Shown: positions 45,928-56,644 of the stretch, one piece after another
Layout: the number at the start of each line of letters is the position of its first letter
Position numbering within the stretch: position 1 is the stretch's first letter
Assembly: GCA_022478985.1 (NCBI GenBank)
Contig: JAKSZP010006605.1
Span: 62,001-126,000, forward strand
Direction of reading: 5' to 3'
DNA from: Massospora cicadina
Lineage: Eukaryota; Entomophthoromycota; Entomophthoromycetes; Entomophthorales; Entomophthoraceae
Length of the DNA stretch: 64,000 nt
Translations under genes and position numbers: made by a program
The notes under the pieces: generated by a model
What the model was told of the DNA's origin: nothing
The model's input: only the letters and a program-made list of their open reading frames with translations
Databases searched by the model: none

Positions 45928-47082
45928 TGTAAAAATTTATTGGTTCTGGTTATTATAAGCCAATAACCCCTATAAGCTTTTTACTTGCACAGATTCAGTT
46001 CTTTTGCAATTTTTTCGCGTTGTATAGTTTATGGTATTATTGGTTGATAATAGTATGATGACTATTATCCGTAGTTGAATGGAATTTAGACTTGAGCCCA
46101 ATGCTCAGCCATTATTTCCGCTCAAAGTACTTGAGATGTCTTGAGATAGAGATTTGTTCCCTCATATGTCCAACCCAATCTTCCTGAGATTCTCAGGTGA
46201 CAATTTCTCCAGTTTGACACACAGTCAGCAGCAATCCCCTATTGTTTCTCATTTTTCTCTAGATTCCTGCTCAGATATTTACTCTTTTCCTTAAAGAGTC
46301 TCCCAATCATCGCACACAGCAATAACCACCTTGAGAAGATTAGAACAATTGAAAGATGATAAAGTTTATGACTTTAAACTATATACCAGATGAAAACTAT
46401 AGAACTATATATCTATATATCTCTGTTCTAAACTCTGGTTTTTTATTATGAGTGAATTCTATGGAACTTATAGTAAGAATTCGGTCATCTAACTCGCAGT
46501 TGAAACCTCTTCAATAAAATGAAAGCCGTTGCCATTGAATCACCCATCCTTGTCTCAGCAGCGATGTTCTTCCCCATTCTGGCTAGGATTCCATCATTGG
46601 ACATCCTCGAGACCTAATTGGAAAGAGTTAGAAAGCGTGTCCTTAACGTTTTCCTCTTGATCCAAGTGAACCAACCATATTTGGCTAGCGACCTGCTTAG
46701 GTAATGGGACTTATAACCCATTAAGGCAGGTCCTGAACCAACTGATCGATTCACTAGTTGCAGGAGGCATCACTCGCCTCACAACTTACTACTTACAATC
46801 CTAATCAGTAAGTGATTAAACCTGACCAATACCAATTGGTACAACTGATAGTTAATCACTATAAGATGCCCCTACTCATTGGCAACTCCCCCCAACGAGA
46901 TCTTAAGCATTTGTCCAGATTGATCCTCAATGGATATGACCAGGCGAATATCCCAAAATCCCCCAAACATAGTTACTCCGAAATTAGGGTCAACTGATTT
47001 CCAATTCACCTCGCCTTAGGGATTTATCCCCTAGCGATTCCTGATAATCTAGCAGGCTGAGAATTGGGCAAAAATCCCAACA
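45928..47082 (-). repeat. E8 5' LTR (1155 bp)
   Basis: Plus-strand ends TGTAAAAATTT and ATCCCAACA. It carries the same inverted repeat at 46691-46731 and the second palindrome near 46847-46867. By eye it is about 90 percent identical to the 3' LTR over the stretches compared. Confidence 0.9.
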
Positions 47083-47359
47083 GAGGTCATCCTGGATTCC
47101 CACAAATCTTGACAATCAATACAATATCTCGTTGCGTGGAAAGACTATCTGGCCTATGAGAATAGCTGGGTCAGCTCTTGGGACTGTGCAAACTGTTCAT
47201 AACTGGTTGAGGCTTTTCACGCCACCAACCCAGATGATCCCTGTACTCCACCAAGAATCGCTACACTTATGGCAATCAAGTTGCCATAGGACCATAAGAA
47301 TATGGCCCTTGCTCAAATTTTATAGTGGTGGCGCCCCCTTTGGCAAAAGGGAAGGGTAA
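47083..47359 (+). pseudogene. E7 chromodomain (resumes after E8) and polypurine tract
   Basis: It continues the E7 integrase tail: EVILDSHKS, then QYLVAWKDYLAYENSWVSSW and DCANCS, a stop, LVEAFHATNPDDP. The Y-L-V-x-W-K-x-Y and E-N-S-W residues are the chromodomain core. The purine run GGCAAAAGGGAAGGGTAA ends at the LTR. Confidence 0.85.
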
Positions 47360-48644
47360 TATAAGTCTGAGGGAGCGCCTTATCCACTTGGACTGAATGG
47401 CATTCCCATACCCATCAAAAAAGGGGCCTAGAAGGAAAGCTGTCCCTCTCATCTTCCATGGTGGCCTCACTCACGTGGTGGATGAGTGTTGGGTAACAGC
47501 TTACCCTTTAAGAGCCCTGCCAATTATCCCAGTATTGACTTCAGCTAAATTAGTTTGGCAAAACAATGTAACTTGTGCCAAAATTAATGAAAAAGTTGGC
47601 ATTTACATGTGAAAAAGGTGCAAATGGAGTTGATGAAAAAAAGCCTTTTGCATAAAGCCAGGCAGCCCCAAAACCTTGGTAACAAAGCCTGACAGACACA
47701 TATTTTTGAAAAACAAAGCGGATTGTGTCAAATCTTTGGCAAAGCTCGCCAAAGGCTTTAGTCTTTGGAAAATAACGCCTCCAGTTTGAAACACTCCCCA
47801 GAAGTATTAAGATTGCCGTCCAAAATTTCTCGCTTGGTCAAATGGATGCCAGAGTGAATAGTTGCGGGTGGGTTGGGCGCCCTGAACTTTTTTAAAACTC
47901 ATGGGACTATCCCTACATGGGGTAGCCCTGGGAGGTTTCCACTGCCCGTCAGGTGAGATGCTGTCGCTAAAGCTGTCAGAACCAAAGAAAATTGGCAATT
48001 CAAATGTCCAATAACATACTAACAGAAACTCGTCCTGAATCAGATACTTTTAAACTCATTTAAAATTAAGTTTTATTCCCCCTCGCTCAAAGTTCGCCAG
48101 GGTAGGATAAATCTCAAGGGCCCTGATCCCACACTTTCCTAGACTATTTATCAAAATTTGATCATCTATTTAGGCAGTCATAACACATTGAGAAATTTGA
48201 TTGTTGATTCTCTTATTTTTACTTCATTAAAGATATTTCCACTCTTAAATATATTTAATTAAGTTCAAATTTTTTCTTGCCAAACCCCAGACATTTACAT
48301 TGTGGCCCCGAGGCCTGCACATCAATTGGGCTGTCTCAGTCATAATTTTAGCTTTGATCCCCACTATAGTCACTTGAGCTATTGTACCAAGTCCTTTATG
48401 AAAGTTTCCCCAATTCTACAACTCCTGACGACCAGGACCATTGGCCCTGAGGCTGCAACAGCCTAGTTTCTCGATGGGTTGTCCTTTATATTTATGGCCC
48501 ATTGGCACCTCATTGTTACTCATATCCTAGTATACTTGAAACATCTTTTGTGCAACAATGCCTCTGGAATTCGGGTCACCTTTTGGGTGCTTTTGCATCC
48601 TGACTGGCGGTCTCATCTAAACTTTATCAGCCGTTAACCTGACA
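47360..48644 (+). repeat. E7 3' LTR (1285 bp)
   Basis: It starts TATAAGTCTGAGGGAGC and ends GTTAACCTGACA; CTACT (48645-48649) follows. It aligns with 32324-33598 along its length. Confidence 0.88.
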
Positions 48645-49490
48645 CTACTACCTCCTAAATAGGATGGACAACAAAACAAGTAAACCAGTGATGTGAACAG
48701 TTTCATGGTGTTACACTGCTGTGGACCATTTTGATTGGGCTTCCAATAATACTATTGCCAAATGAGTTATAACAACTCCCAGCATGCTTCCATTGGGTGT
48801 TATCCATTTTTCGCCAACTATGGGTTCAATTCCTCCTTTAACATTGAGCCCATCTGTGGGCCCAAAGTAGAAGCGGTGGTGGACTTCGCCAAGTCCATTA
48901 AGAAATTACACGAAGGCTTAACACTAATTTGGACGTGATTATGAGGACCTACAATGAGAAGACGGATGGGAAGAGAAGGGTAGGCTAGAGAATAAGGAAG
49001 GGGATCAGGTGAAGTTGGATGCTAGCAACATTCCCATCAAGCATCCATGCAAAAAAAACTGGGACCAAAGAGGATAGGGTCTTATTGCATTGTTAGAAAG
49101 TTGGGAAATGACTCATAAAGCTTGATCTTCCATATAAGTTCCAGATTTTAAAATGTTTAATGAGAGCAAGTTTACTCAGTTTTAGAAGTCTCCTCTTGAG
49201 ACACCAAAGTGGGAAGTGAGGATTTTATAGTCTCTTGCTTTGTAATAAGAAGTCTTAAGTACCAGATGACTTGGAAAGGGGTTATTCTGCAGAAAACAGC
49301 TGGGTCCCAGATTTTAATTGCGGCCATGTTCCTAATTTAATTGATGCATTCCATAAGCTCTTCTCAGATGCTGTTGGTCCCAAGTCTACCTCTGTGATTG
49401 CAGCAATGAAGTTACCACTAAAGTATAAAAACTTTTCCCTGGCTAAAACCCTTAGTGGAGGGGTAGAGCTCAAAAAAGACAGGAGGGTAA
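48645..49490 (+). pseudogene. E6 integrase end and chromodomain (resumes after E7)
   Basis: The first bases continue the STAYHPQTDGQ-type motif with a damaged DGQ at 48662. Sequence similar to E5 integrase follows (TADHFD-like residues near 48718; YEPICGPKVEAVVDFAK-like near 48846-48900). The chromodomain reads LKYQMTWKG, one base shift, YSAENSWVPDFNCGHVPNLI and DAFHKLF at 49230-49365. The tract AAAAAAGACAGGAGGGTAA precedes the LTR. Confidence 0.8.
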
Positions 49491-49698
49491 TGTCATGGTT
49501 AAATGACATAATTGAAGGGCAAATTGTAAAGATAAGGCTTGATGTAAGGAGGCCAAGAAGACAAAATTAGCAGGCTTGCCTGATTTGAAGCGTACCATGG
49601 AACAGCTCTGGAAAAAGGAAATATATGCACAAGTTAGTTCTGGGGGTGTGCATAATGGTAAGTTGAGTATTACATTCAAGGCGTTAAAACACATCTGC
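49491..49698 (+). repeat. E6 3' LTR, first 208 bp
   Basis: It starts TGTCATGGTTAAATGAC and aligns with the E5 and E6 5' LTR starts. It ends where E9 begins; the rest is not seen in the window. Confidence 0.8.
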
Positions 49699-50125
49699 TG
49701 TTGGGATTTTTGCCCACTTTTCGAGATTCCTAGGTTATTTGCTGGTTTTCTAGGGGTTAAGTTTTATTAGAAAATGAATTGGTTATTGGTTCATTTTGAT
49801 ATTATATAGTGTCTGATGATTTTTGAGTAAATTTTCAGGTTCAGATCCGCTTAGGGTGATCCATGCAAATGCCTAAAGTCTCATTGGTCATAATTGTAAG
49901 CTTAATTGAGTCAAATGATAGTTGATCATAGATTGGCTATTAGATGTACCAATTGGGATTGGTCAGGTTTCATTACTAATCAATTGGTATATTTTTAAGT
50001 ATGTTGTGAGGCGAGTGATGCTGACTGCAAAAAGTGAATTAATCAGCTGGATCATAGCCTGCTATAATGGATAAAGATTCCCATTACCTAAGCAGTTTGA
50101 TATCCAAATGTAGTTTGCTGTGATT
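49699..50125 (+). repeat. E9: family-A-like LTR fragment
   Basis: It starts TGTTGGGATTTTTGCCCA, the same start as the E8 5' LTR read on its own strand, and keeps the TGTGAGGCGAGTGATG segment and half-preserved inverted repeat (CCTGC / ACCTAAGCAG at about 50071-50096). It stops in mid-LTR at the E10 LTR start. Confidence 0.75.
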
Positions 50126-50872
50126 TTTTGGACATTTGCCCTCTCAGGTGAAAAAATAAGAATGTTTTGGGTTGAAATCAGCTGATAAGGGGAAATTTCA
50201 ACCATTTACAAGTTTGCAATGATCATAAAAATGATTTTAATAATAATAACAATTTCATTGGCTAAAAGACCCTGGGTAATTCTTGCGGAACCTTAAAATA
50301 GGGAAACACAATTCCAAATACTCCATGGGCAATAAAAACAATATCAAGCAGTCAGATTACTCCAACCACACATTGGACTCTGGGGTGTCCATTGAATAAT
50401 ACTCCTCAAGATGAAACCAGGTCCATTCAAGCACCAACGTGGATACCACCCCTTTTATAGGCGTGGTGGGGGTCCCCCAAGATAAGATAATTTAGCTCTG
50501 ATGGGGATTGGCTGAAGTTCATTAAATTGTTACCTCATGGATACATATTTCCAAAAGTGAACTCCCCATCCATCGTTCAGCCAAAGAGAAGCAAGTATTC
50601 CAAGCTTTCGTAGGCTTAATGCACATATTTCCTTCTTCAGACTGCAAAAAGCCATACTGAACTTATTATTAAATCCCTTTGACACTCAATACAGTTTAAA
50701 TACTAATCGTTCAGATATTGAGAGGGTTCAGTTGTCTTTCTTTCCTGCCGCTTCTAATATAAATCTTAAAAACCTGGCTTTCTAAAAGTAATATATTTTT
50801 AATATAGATAAACCATTGAGGAATCCAGCGGCATGAAGCACCAGCGAGCAAGAACTCAACTGGATTCCTACA
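50126..50872 (+). repeat. E10 5' LTR (747 bp)
   Basis: It starts TTTTGGACATTTGCCC (TGTTGGACATTTGCCC in the 3' copy) and ends GGATTCCTACA, three bases before the primer site. The first 130 bases align with 55666-55800. Confidence 0.75.
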
Positions 50873-50875
50873 AAG

Positions 50876-50890
50876 TGGTGCTCACTACAG
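50876..50890 (+). other. E10 primer binding site
   Basis: TGGTGCTCACTACAG, identical to the E1, E2 and E8 sites. Confidence 0.85.
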
Positions 50891-50965
50891 GGGCACCTGT
50901 ACACCACAAAAATAACTTAAAGTGAAGGATTTGAACGTGAGCAACCCTCCAACTTTTCCTCTTCA

Positions 50966-51940
50966 AATGGAATCAAGTTTAGTTGCTTTGGAAAAGCAAC
51001 TAGCAGGCGCTCTATCCCGTCTCAAAGAACTTAAGCAGTGCCTTAAAATCCCTTTTTAAAGACAAGTACAACCCTGGAGAAGGGAGCATTTCAACCTTTT
51101 TGTATGTTTATGAAGCTGCCATGTATAGAGCAACGGATAAGCAAAAAGTTCAACACATTCTTTCTTGTTTAGTCCGTCTAGCGCAAGAGATGATAGTTCC
51201 TTACTTGGGCCCTTTGCACACCCAGAAAGATGTGAAGGAGGCTCTTTTGGCTGAATTCAAATTAAAGCAGAGTCTACACAGGGTTAAACAGGCCTTTATG
51301 CGCCTTAGCATGTATGAGGGTGAACCGCCAATTGCTTTTGCTGAATGATTTTACCTTGCTGCACAAAGGTTGTTAATGTCTAACATGCTCACCCTTGATG
51401 ATTTTATCGCCGCCCTGTTAACTGGATTCGCTTCTAATCCCTCTCTACTCAGGCATATCATCTCAATGAAACGCCACTTCAAAAATATTCGCAACACAAA
51501 GGAGGCCTGTCAGACGTTGCCAATTTCCATTCATGTGCAAAAAACAATGAAGCTGAGGGGAAACCTTCCTTTCTAGCCACTGAGGAGTTTACACCTATAG
51601 AACAGTTGGGGTAAGCCCACCTGTGCCTATACTCCCTGGGAAAACTGCTCCCTCAGTGCGACCTAAAACAGTTATCCCTCCCTCCTATAGGTCTAAAACT
51701 GATACTGTAGTTACTACCATGCTTCCGCACATGCTCACCAAAGCTTCTGTGCCTTCCCCTCCAGAAAATCTGGTATTTGCACGCCCTAAGGCTACCCAAC
51801 CTCATGTGGCCGTCTCCCCTATCTCAATTTCGGCTTTACCAGTGGTTAAAAATACCCTTGGGGATGAATTTGAGGGGGTTATGATGATGTTGGTTACTAC
51901 TTATTGGGAGCTCCTGAAGAAGTGGAGGTCCCTGATCGAT
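50966..51940 (+). pseudogene. E10 Gag, broken
   Basis: ATG at 50970 opens MESSLVALEKQLAGALSRLK. After a shift the capsid-like part reads TDKQKVQHILSCLVRLAQEM, PYLGPLHTQKDVKEALLAEF and VKQAFMRLSMYEGEPPIAFA (51100-51348), then LTLDDFIAALLTGFASNPSL. This is the retrotransposon gag (capsid) domain pattern. A zinc knuckle was not found before the protease. Confidence 0.75.
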
Positions 51941-52199
51941 TGAATGCTGAAGAAGTAGACAAAACCACCATACCTGAGGAAGTGTACCTCAGCCAAATTT
52001 TAGGGTTCCAAAAAAGTTATTAAAACTACCAGCGATGGTGATGAGTTCTTAGCTGGTTTGATTCGACCTCTTTATTGGGTCCATACCATGAAATCCACCT
52101 TGGATAAGTACCCTGAACAGCACGCGAATTAACCTCCACTTTCCAGCTTAAGGAGGTCTTATCTCTGTCAACTAACTTTTAAAGAACACTCACCATGGT

Positions 52200-52560
52200 T
52201 GAAGTAGTCATTTAAAAAGTTCTGGGAAATGGCCATCCTGGATACTAGCTCTCCAGTTAATGCGATCTCTACTAAGCTCATAAAAAAGATAAAGCTGGCG
52301 CCTGACTTGGAGTACAATCAAGAGTTTGGAACCGCTGGCCCTAATAACACTCGTTCCATTGGGAAATATTCTTCTCTTCTCATTAGCATTAGAAGTTCAT
52401 CTTATTGGCCCCTGCAGGGGCCTTGGACAACAACACCTATGATATGCTCATAGGTACCCAATTTTTGATTGAGCATGAGGGAATAATCAACATTAAGCAA
52501 GGTTTTCTCTCATTGCTCAACTATGAAGTCCCTTTAGTCTTATAAATTAAAAGCCCGGCA
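52200..52560 (+). pseudogene. E10 protease, broken
   Basis: AILDTSSPVNAISTKLIKKI keeps the D-T-S active-site start; EFGTAGPNNTRSIGKYSSLL follows, and LIGTQFLIEHEGIINIKQGF in another frame is the second half with its G-x-x-F-L motif. Retropepsins of this kind act as dimers to process Gag-Pol. Confidence 0.8.
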
Positions 52561-52599
52561 AGAATGAATACTCTTGCCTGGTTGAGTATCCCTTTTCAG

Positions 52600-52935
52600 C
52601 TATGACTTTACATTATACCACCTCAGGGCGCAACAAAAAGAAATTGCCTGATTCAGTGGATGCTAGGGATGGTATCCCATTTTATGCTGCAGAGGAGGTC
52701 TTGATTAATCCTGGTGAACAACGATTGGTTGACACAAAAATCACGCTCCAAATCACACACCACTGTTTTGTTGCATTTCATAATTATTGAGGGCGTTAGT
52801 CCCTTAGAGCCTTGGGTATTACCTGGCGTTCTTGACCCAGCTTACTAGAGGCCTATTACTCTGCAGTAGGGGAACTTCGCCGCAAAGGACATAGTTTTAA
52901 GAACACACCAGGAGATTGGTAGAGGCTTGTTAGTC
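52600..52935 (+). pseudogene. E10 dUTPase domain
   Basis: The frame 52602-52790 reads SVDARDGIPFYAAEEVLINP, then GEQRLVDTKITLQI. This fits dUTPase motif 1 (A-G-F/Y-D-L-x-A-A-E-D with I-x-P-G-E-R-x-L-V-x-T). After a frameshift near 52780 it reads PLEPWVLPGVLDPAY, a stop, RPITLQ, a stop, GNFAAKDIVL, then QEIGRGLL. This fits motif 3 (G-V-L-D-x-x-Y-R-G-x-I, strand, N) and the last strand. The Asp and Tyr of motif 3 are present. Between protease and RT this is an accessory Pol domain; dUTPase lowers dUTP and uracil in cDNA. Confidence 0.75.
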
Positions 52936-52937
52936 TT

Positions 52938-53920
52938 GTGGAGGACATTGAACAAATTCACTCCATGGGCTCTATGTTGGATATGGGCCTGACAATGGAT
53001 AACCTGGTATGTAACTTACCCAACATCCATATCTCAGATGAGCTAGCTCCAGATGAGCTGGAAAAAGTTCATCCTCTCCTAGACAACTATAGCAACATAT
53101 TCTTGAAGTCAGACATTGACTATGGCCATATGAAGGGCTGGAGCCACTCCATAGATGTGGGTGATGCCCATCATATTATGTCCAAACCTCGTTGCAAGTT
53201 AAAGGTGGAGTAACAGCAAATGGGGACAGAGCTTCAGTTGTTATTAGACGCGGCGTTACTAGTTCCTTCACAAAGTCCTTGGTCTTCCCCCTTTTTGCTG
53301 ATTAAAATAGAAAAATGGAGGTCATCAGAAAGTCATGGACTACCGTAAGTTAAAAATCTTGCAAATAAGGATAGCTATCCTATCACCGCATTGATGACGC
53401 CCTGGCCCAACTATCTGGCTCTAGCTTCTTCTCCTCCATGGACTTGACCTGCGGCTATTGTCAAATGGACCTTTCTCCTCAGGATTAGGAGAAATGTGCT
53501 CTTATTTGTAGTGAAGGTCTCTTCCAACCCACATAACTACCTCAAGGGTTGTGCAACGCACCTGCCTCTTTCCAGCGTGTGATGGATCATATTTTTCAAG
53601 ACCTGAAGTTAACTTATGTCATCATCTATCTCGATGACATTATAGTATTCCCAAAAACCTTTGACGACAACTTGATCACCTGAAGGAGGTGTTTCAACGG
53701 TTATGTAAGTAAAATATTAAGCTGAAACTCTCAAAGTGTACCTTCTTCCAAAGGAAATTGGATTTCCTTGGCCACTCCATTTCCCAAGAAGGAATTCAAC
53801 CCATACAGGATAAAGTCAAAGCAGTCTCAAAATGCCTTTCCCTAAAAATCCTCGGGATATTCAGTATTTCAAGGGATGATGGGGTATTAACATCAGTTCA
53901 TCCCTAAGTTCGCCCAACTT
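52938..53920 (+). pseudogene. E10 reverse transcriptase, broken
   Basis: The linker is open at 52938-53213 (LVCNLPNIHISDELAPDELE, HPLLDNYSNIF). RT motifs follow: LLLDAALLVPSQSPWSSPFL, then pieces of the palm, and VIIYLDDIIVFPKTFDDNL with YLDD intact at 53627-53638. Thumb sequence (LDFLGHSISQEGIQPIQDKV) lies at about 53758-53820. Confidence 0.85.
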
Positions 53921-53929
53921 AGCGAGCCC

Positions 53930-54440
53930 TTTGTCCACTTATTAACTAAAAATATTCCTTTTCAGTGTGGTTATGAACAGAAGGCCGCTTTTGAGACGCT
54001 AAAGCAACTGTTGAAACAACTCCCTATCCTACAGCACCCAGATTTTAATAAATTATTTATCTTATTTACTAACGCCTTGGACTATGCCGTTAGGTTCATC
54101 TTAGCCAATTAAATGAAAACATTGTATATCATCCTGTATTTTATTTCAGTAAGATGCTTATAAAGGTGGAACCAACTACAGCGTTACAGAGAAGTAGTGC
54201 CTTGCCATTTTATTAGCTGTTAAGCACTACTGACTTTTCCTATATGGGACCACCTTCACTGTAGTTACGGACCACGCTTCATTGAGGTGGTTACAGAATA
54301 TTAAGGATCCTACTGGACGGTTAGCTCTCTGGGCTCTAAAGCTCCAGCATTATGACATGAAGATTGAACACAGTGCTGGGACCCGTTACATGAATGTTGA
54401 TGGGTTGACTTGGCTGCCAGTCCTTCACTTGGGTAATAGA
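53930..54440 (+). pseudogene. E10 RNase H, broken
   Basis: Residues FTNALDYAVRFILAN near 54067, a YREVVPCHFISC-like piece near 54190, and an open end VVTDHASLRWLQNI, DPTGRLALWALKLQHYDMKI and HSAGTRYMNVDGLTWLPVLH (54260-54430). The catalytic Asp positions are partly changed (TNA for TDA). Confidence 0.8.
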
Positions 54441-54499
54441 GAGGCGGAGAGGTTACACGACCTCTTAATGACCCCAAATGAATGGGAGGATGAGGATGA

Positions 54500-55585
54500 G
54501 CCTGTTAAGAAGATGTTAGACCGGCACACCCACACAACACCAAAGTGGAGAACAGGAAGTTGTATAGGCAGGTGGAGGCAAAATGTTTGCCTTACCTTCA
54601 GCTCTCAGAATGCGTACCTGCAATTCTAGAATCTCACTCCACTCTAGGTCATGGAAGGGCAAAGAAAAGTTATGAGTGGTTTAGGATCAATATTATTGGG
54701 ATGGAATAATGGAATCTATTGTTGACGTCTTGGAAGCCTGGCTCACGTGTAAGAAGCAATCCAGTTTCAAGACTAGATAACAGTATCAACTAACTACCCC
54801 CCAACAACCGTTCCACACCATCAGTCTGGATGTAGTAGGTCCCCTCCCTCAGACTACTAGTGAAAACAGAATTATCCTCATAGGCATTGACCACTTCACT
54901 AAGTGGGTTGAAGCCGTGGCTCTTCCTGCCTAAACGGCCAAGGCCACAGCCACCTTTTTACATCAAAATAATTTCTTGACATGGCTGTCTTTAAGTACTA
55001 CTCTGCGATAATGGTAAGAGCTTCACCTCCAGAGTAGTCAAAGTCCTGGCTACCACCATGGGAGCCCAACAACTTTTCTCAGCTCCATACAATCCATCTA
55101 CTAATGGGACGGTGGAGAAAGCAAATGGAACCTTGGTCACCATCCTATGAAAATGGCCTCTTCTGATCCACTTCATTGGGATCAATTCTTACCCAGTGCC
55201 CTTATGGCCTACTGATTAGTTATCACCAGGTCTTGAAAATGTCTCCATTCTGGGTATTGTATGGGTGGGAAATAGGAATACCTGCCCTCTTAGCTAAAAA
55301 TGTATTCTCCTCTAGAGTTGAGGAACTTGAGAAATTTATGAGAATATTGGCTCAGCGCATCATCCAACTCCAATCTTAGGTTATGATTGATTTTACAAAA
55401 ATGGTGCCAAAAGAAGGGCAGGCTGCCAATGAGCTCCAAACCCCTCGACCTACATTCCAAATGTCTGACATGGTATTATAGTACCATAACCACATCACTC
55501 CTAGAATCAGTAAGCTTGGATCAATTTGAGAGAGTCCTTTCACCTTCAACTATTGAAGAGGCAATGAGTACTCCATAAATTCCTT
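54500..55585 (+). pseudogene. E10 integrase, broken
   Basis: The finger has HSTLGHGRAKKSYEWF near 54635; cysteines are largely lost. The core reads ISLDVVGPLPQT near 54820 and IGIDHFTKWVEAVALP near 54880. The second motif is LCDNGKSFTSRVVKVLATTM near 55003; the third region is PYNPSTNGTVEKANGTLVTI near 55085-55145. The D, D and E are readable. The post-core motif LYGWEIGIPALL is at 55259-55295. Confidence 0.82.
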
Positions 55586-55665
55586 GGCTACATGGTTTAC
55601 CATAAATTGGGTACATGGCCACTTCATACAGCCTTATTCTCCCACAACATTCTTGAGGGTGGTGA

Positions 55666-55800
55666 TGTTGGACATTTGCCCTCTCAGCTGAAAAATATGA
55701 ATGTTTTGGGTCAAAATCAGCTGTAAAGGGGAAATGTTGGGCACTTACAAGTTTGCAATGATCATAAGAGCAATTTTATTAATAAATTTATTAAATGTAG
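55666..55800 (+). repeat. E10 3' LTR, first 135 bp
   Basis: Preceded by CTTGAGGGTGGTGA. It starts TGTTGGACATTTGCCC; similarity to the 5' LTR can be followed by eye to about 55800 and then stops. Confidence 0.7.
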
Positions 55801-55991
55801 GTTGACCTTAGGACAAATATGCCGCACTGAAGAGAGGGGAGAAAATGAAATAAGGGGGCCATTACCTATACCCGAGTACTAGGGGAGAACATCATGGTTA
55901 GTGTTCCCATGGAACCTGAAGGTGTTGGAAGGGATTCACTTGAGCTGCTTGGAGAGTTTTCACTGATGTTGAGCAGATTTGCAGTTCCATG
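55801..55991. other. Unassigned sequence between E10 LTR and LINE
   Basis: About 190 bases that match neither the E10 LTR nor the LINE. No ORF or repeat recognised. It is the 3' flank of the LINE. Confidence 0.4.
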
Positions 55992-55998
55992 TTTTTTT

Positions 55999-56124
55999 AG
56001 TACTAGATGGTCCCAACCCAAGGGGGGATTTATCGATGTTTTTATTGAATTACGCCTGGGCTCCTAAGAGCCTGAGGCGAGGGAAGGGGAGGGAGGAGGC
56101 ATCGAGAAAGGGAGGGGGTTTTCG
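55999..56124 (-). other. LINE 3' UTR
   Basis: About 126 bases. They contain AATAAAA (56046-56052, minus strand), a possible polyadenylation signal, and a small hairpin with stem GGCTC/GAGCC at about 56069-56082. The end CCAACCC / GTACTA (plus-strand reading) is shared with the scrap in E8. Confidence 0.7.
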
Positions 56125-56628
56125 CTAGAGCCGTGCTGCAGTGACAACTGAGCGGGGGAGGGTTGGCGACATAGTACAGACCTTCAGGGCCATCTCAAAG
56201 TGTACCTGAAAGTGGGTGATCATGTGTGGAAGGGTCCACACCTGCTGGTCAAAGGCAGCACGAAGGAAGGAGTTATGGATGGTCCAGATGGCTGTGGCAT
56301 AGGCGAGGACACGGAGGGGTCGGTGGCAACCAGGCAATGTCTGCTCAAACATGAGGTCTTGCACAGGGTGTCCAGACCAGGGCTGAGCATGGAGGAGCTC
56401 GCGGGCCTTTGGCCAAAATGCGGCGACACCTGGACATGTGAAAAAACGATGGAGGTGGGAGTCAATAGGCTCCACACAGCGGGGGCAGCTTCGGTGCTGG
56501 AAGGTAGGGCCAGTCCGGTCCCCTGTCCTGTATGAACAGTGGAGTACCCTCCATAAGGTGTTGGACACCTTTGCTGACAGGATGGGGTGATAGACATCCT
56601 TCCACAATTCCTTAAGGTCAAATCTCAC
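56125..56628 (-). CDS. LINE ORF2 C-terminal part with CCHC motif
   Basis: An open 167-codon frame. It has ELWKDVYHPILSAKVSNTLW then CPRCVEPIDSHLHRFFTCP at about 56490-56430, a C-X2-C-X7-H-X4-C knuckle found at the C-terminus of Tad1/I-type LINE ORF2. The first ATG is probably not a real start: this is the tail of ORF2, separated from the RT frame by a frameshift between 56645 and 56760. The ancestral ORF2 would have been continuous. Confidence 0.75.
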   Translation of the reverse strand: MRFDLKELWKDVYHPILSAKVSNTLWRVLHCSYRTGDRTGPTFQHRSCPRCVEPIDSHLHRFFTCPGVAAFWPKARELLHAQPWSGHPVQDLMFEQTLPGCHRPLRVLAYATAIWTIHNSFLRAAFDQQVWTLPHMITHFQVHFEMALKVCTMSPTLPRSVVTAARL

Positions 56629-56644
56629 GGAGGGAGGGAGGAGC

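Larger units (their letters stand above)
37159..47082 (-). mobile_element. E8: Ty3/gypsy element, lineage I, family A, with both LTRs
   Basis: LTRs of 1158 and 1155 bp. The minus-strand order is LTR, primer site, Gag, protease, dUTPase-like, RT, RNase H, integrase, then a 1.2-kb segment with an ORF on the opposite strand, polypurine tract, LTR. It interrupts the E7 chromodomain region; the E7 frame continues on the other side. The flanks are AAGG (37155-37158) and GAGG (47083-47086), so a duplication is only weakly supported. It carries a SINE and a LINE scrap. Confidence 0.9.
32324..48644 (+). mobile_element. E7: chromovirus, inserted in E6 and split by E8
   Basis: LTRs of 1275 and 1285 bp (32324-33598, 47360-48644). 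The target-site duplication is CTACC (32319-32323) and CTACT (48645-48649). Own parts are 32324-37158 and 47083-48644, about 6.4 kb. It has no recognisable Gag: only about 290 bases lie between the LTR and the protease. It belongs to lineage II by its chromodomain and GGGTAA polypurine end, but its sequence is a separate family from E5/E6. Confidence 0.88.
27508..49698 (+). mobile_element. E6: chromovirus, split by E7
   Basis: E6's own parts are 27508-32323 and 48645-49698. It is the same family as E5 (similar LTR, protease, RT and chromodomain). The integrase core is broken at the STAY-H motif: STAY is at the left break and the rest of the motif at the right break. Removing E7 and one CTACC/CTACT duplication restores the STAYH residues. 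The 3' LTR is cut at 49698 by E9. Confidence 0.85.
50126..55800 (+). mobile_element. E10: Ty3/gypsy element, lineage I, with dUTPase
   Basis: 5' LTR 50126-50872, primer site, Gag, protease, dUTPase, RT, RNase H, integrase and a cut 3' LTR starting at 55666. It is the best example here of the lineage I layout on the plus strand. No chromodomain is present. Many stops, but several motifs including YLDD are intact. Confidence 0.88.

Noticed and set aside
55980..55991. A target-site duplication of the full LINE
   Set aside because: The sequence after the poly(A), CATGGAACTG, was not found upstream of ORF1 in 62355-62640.
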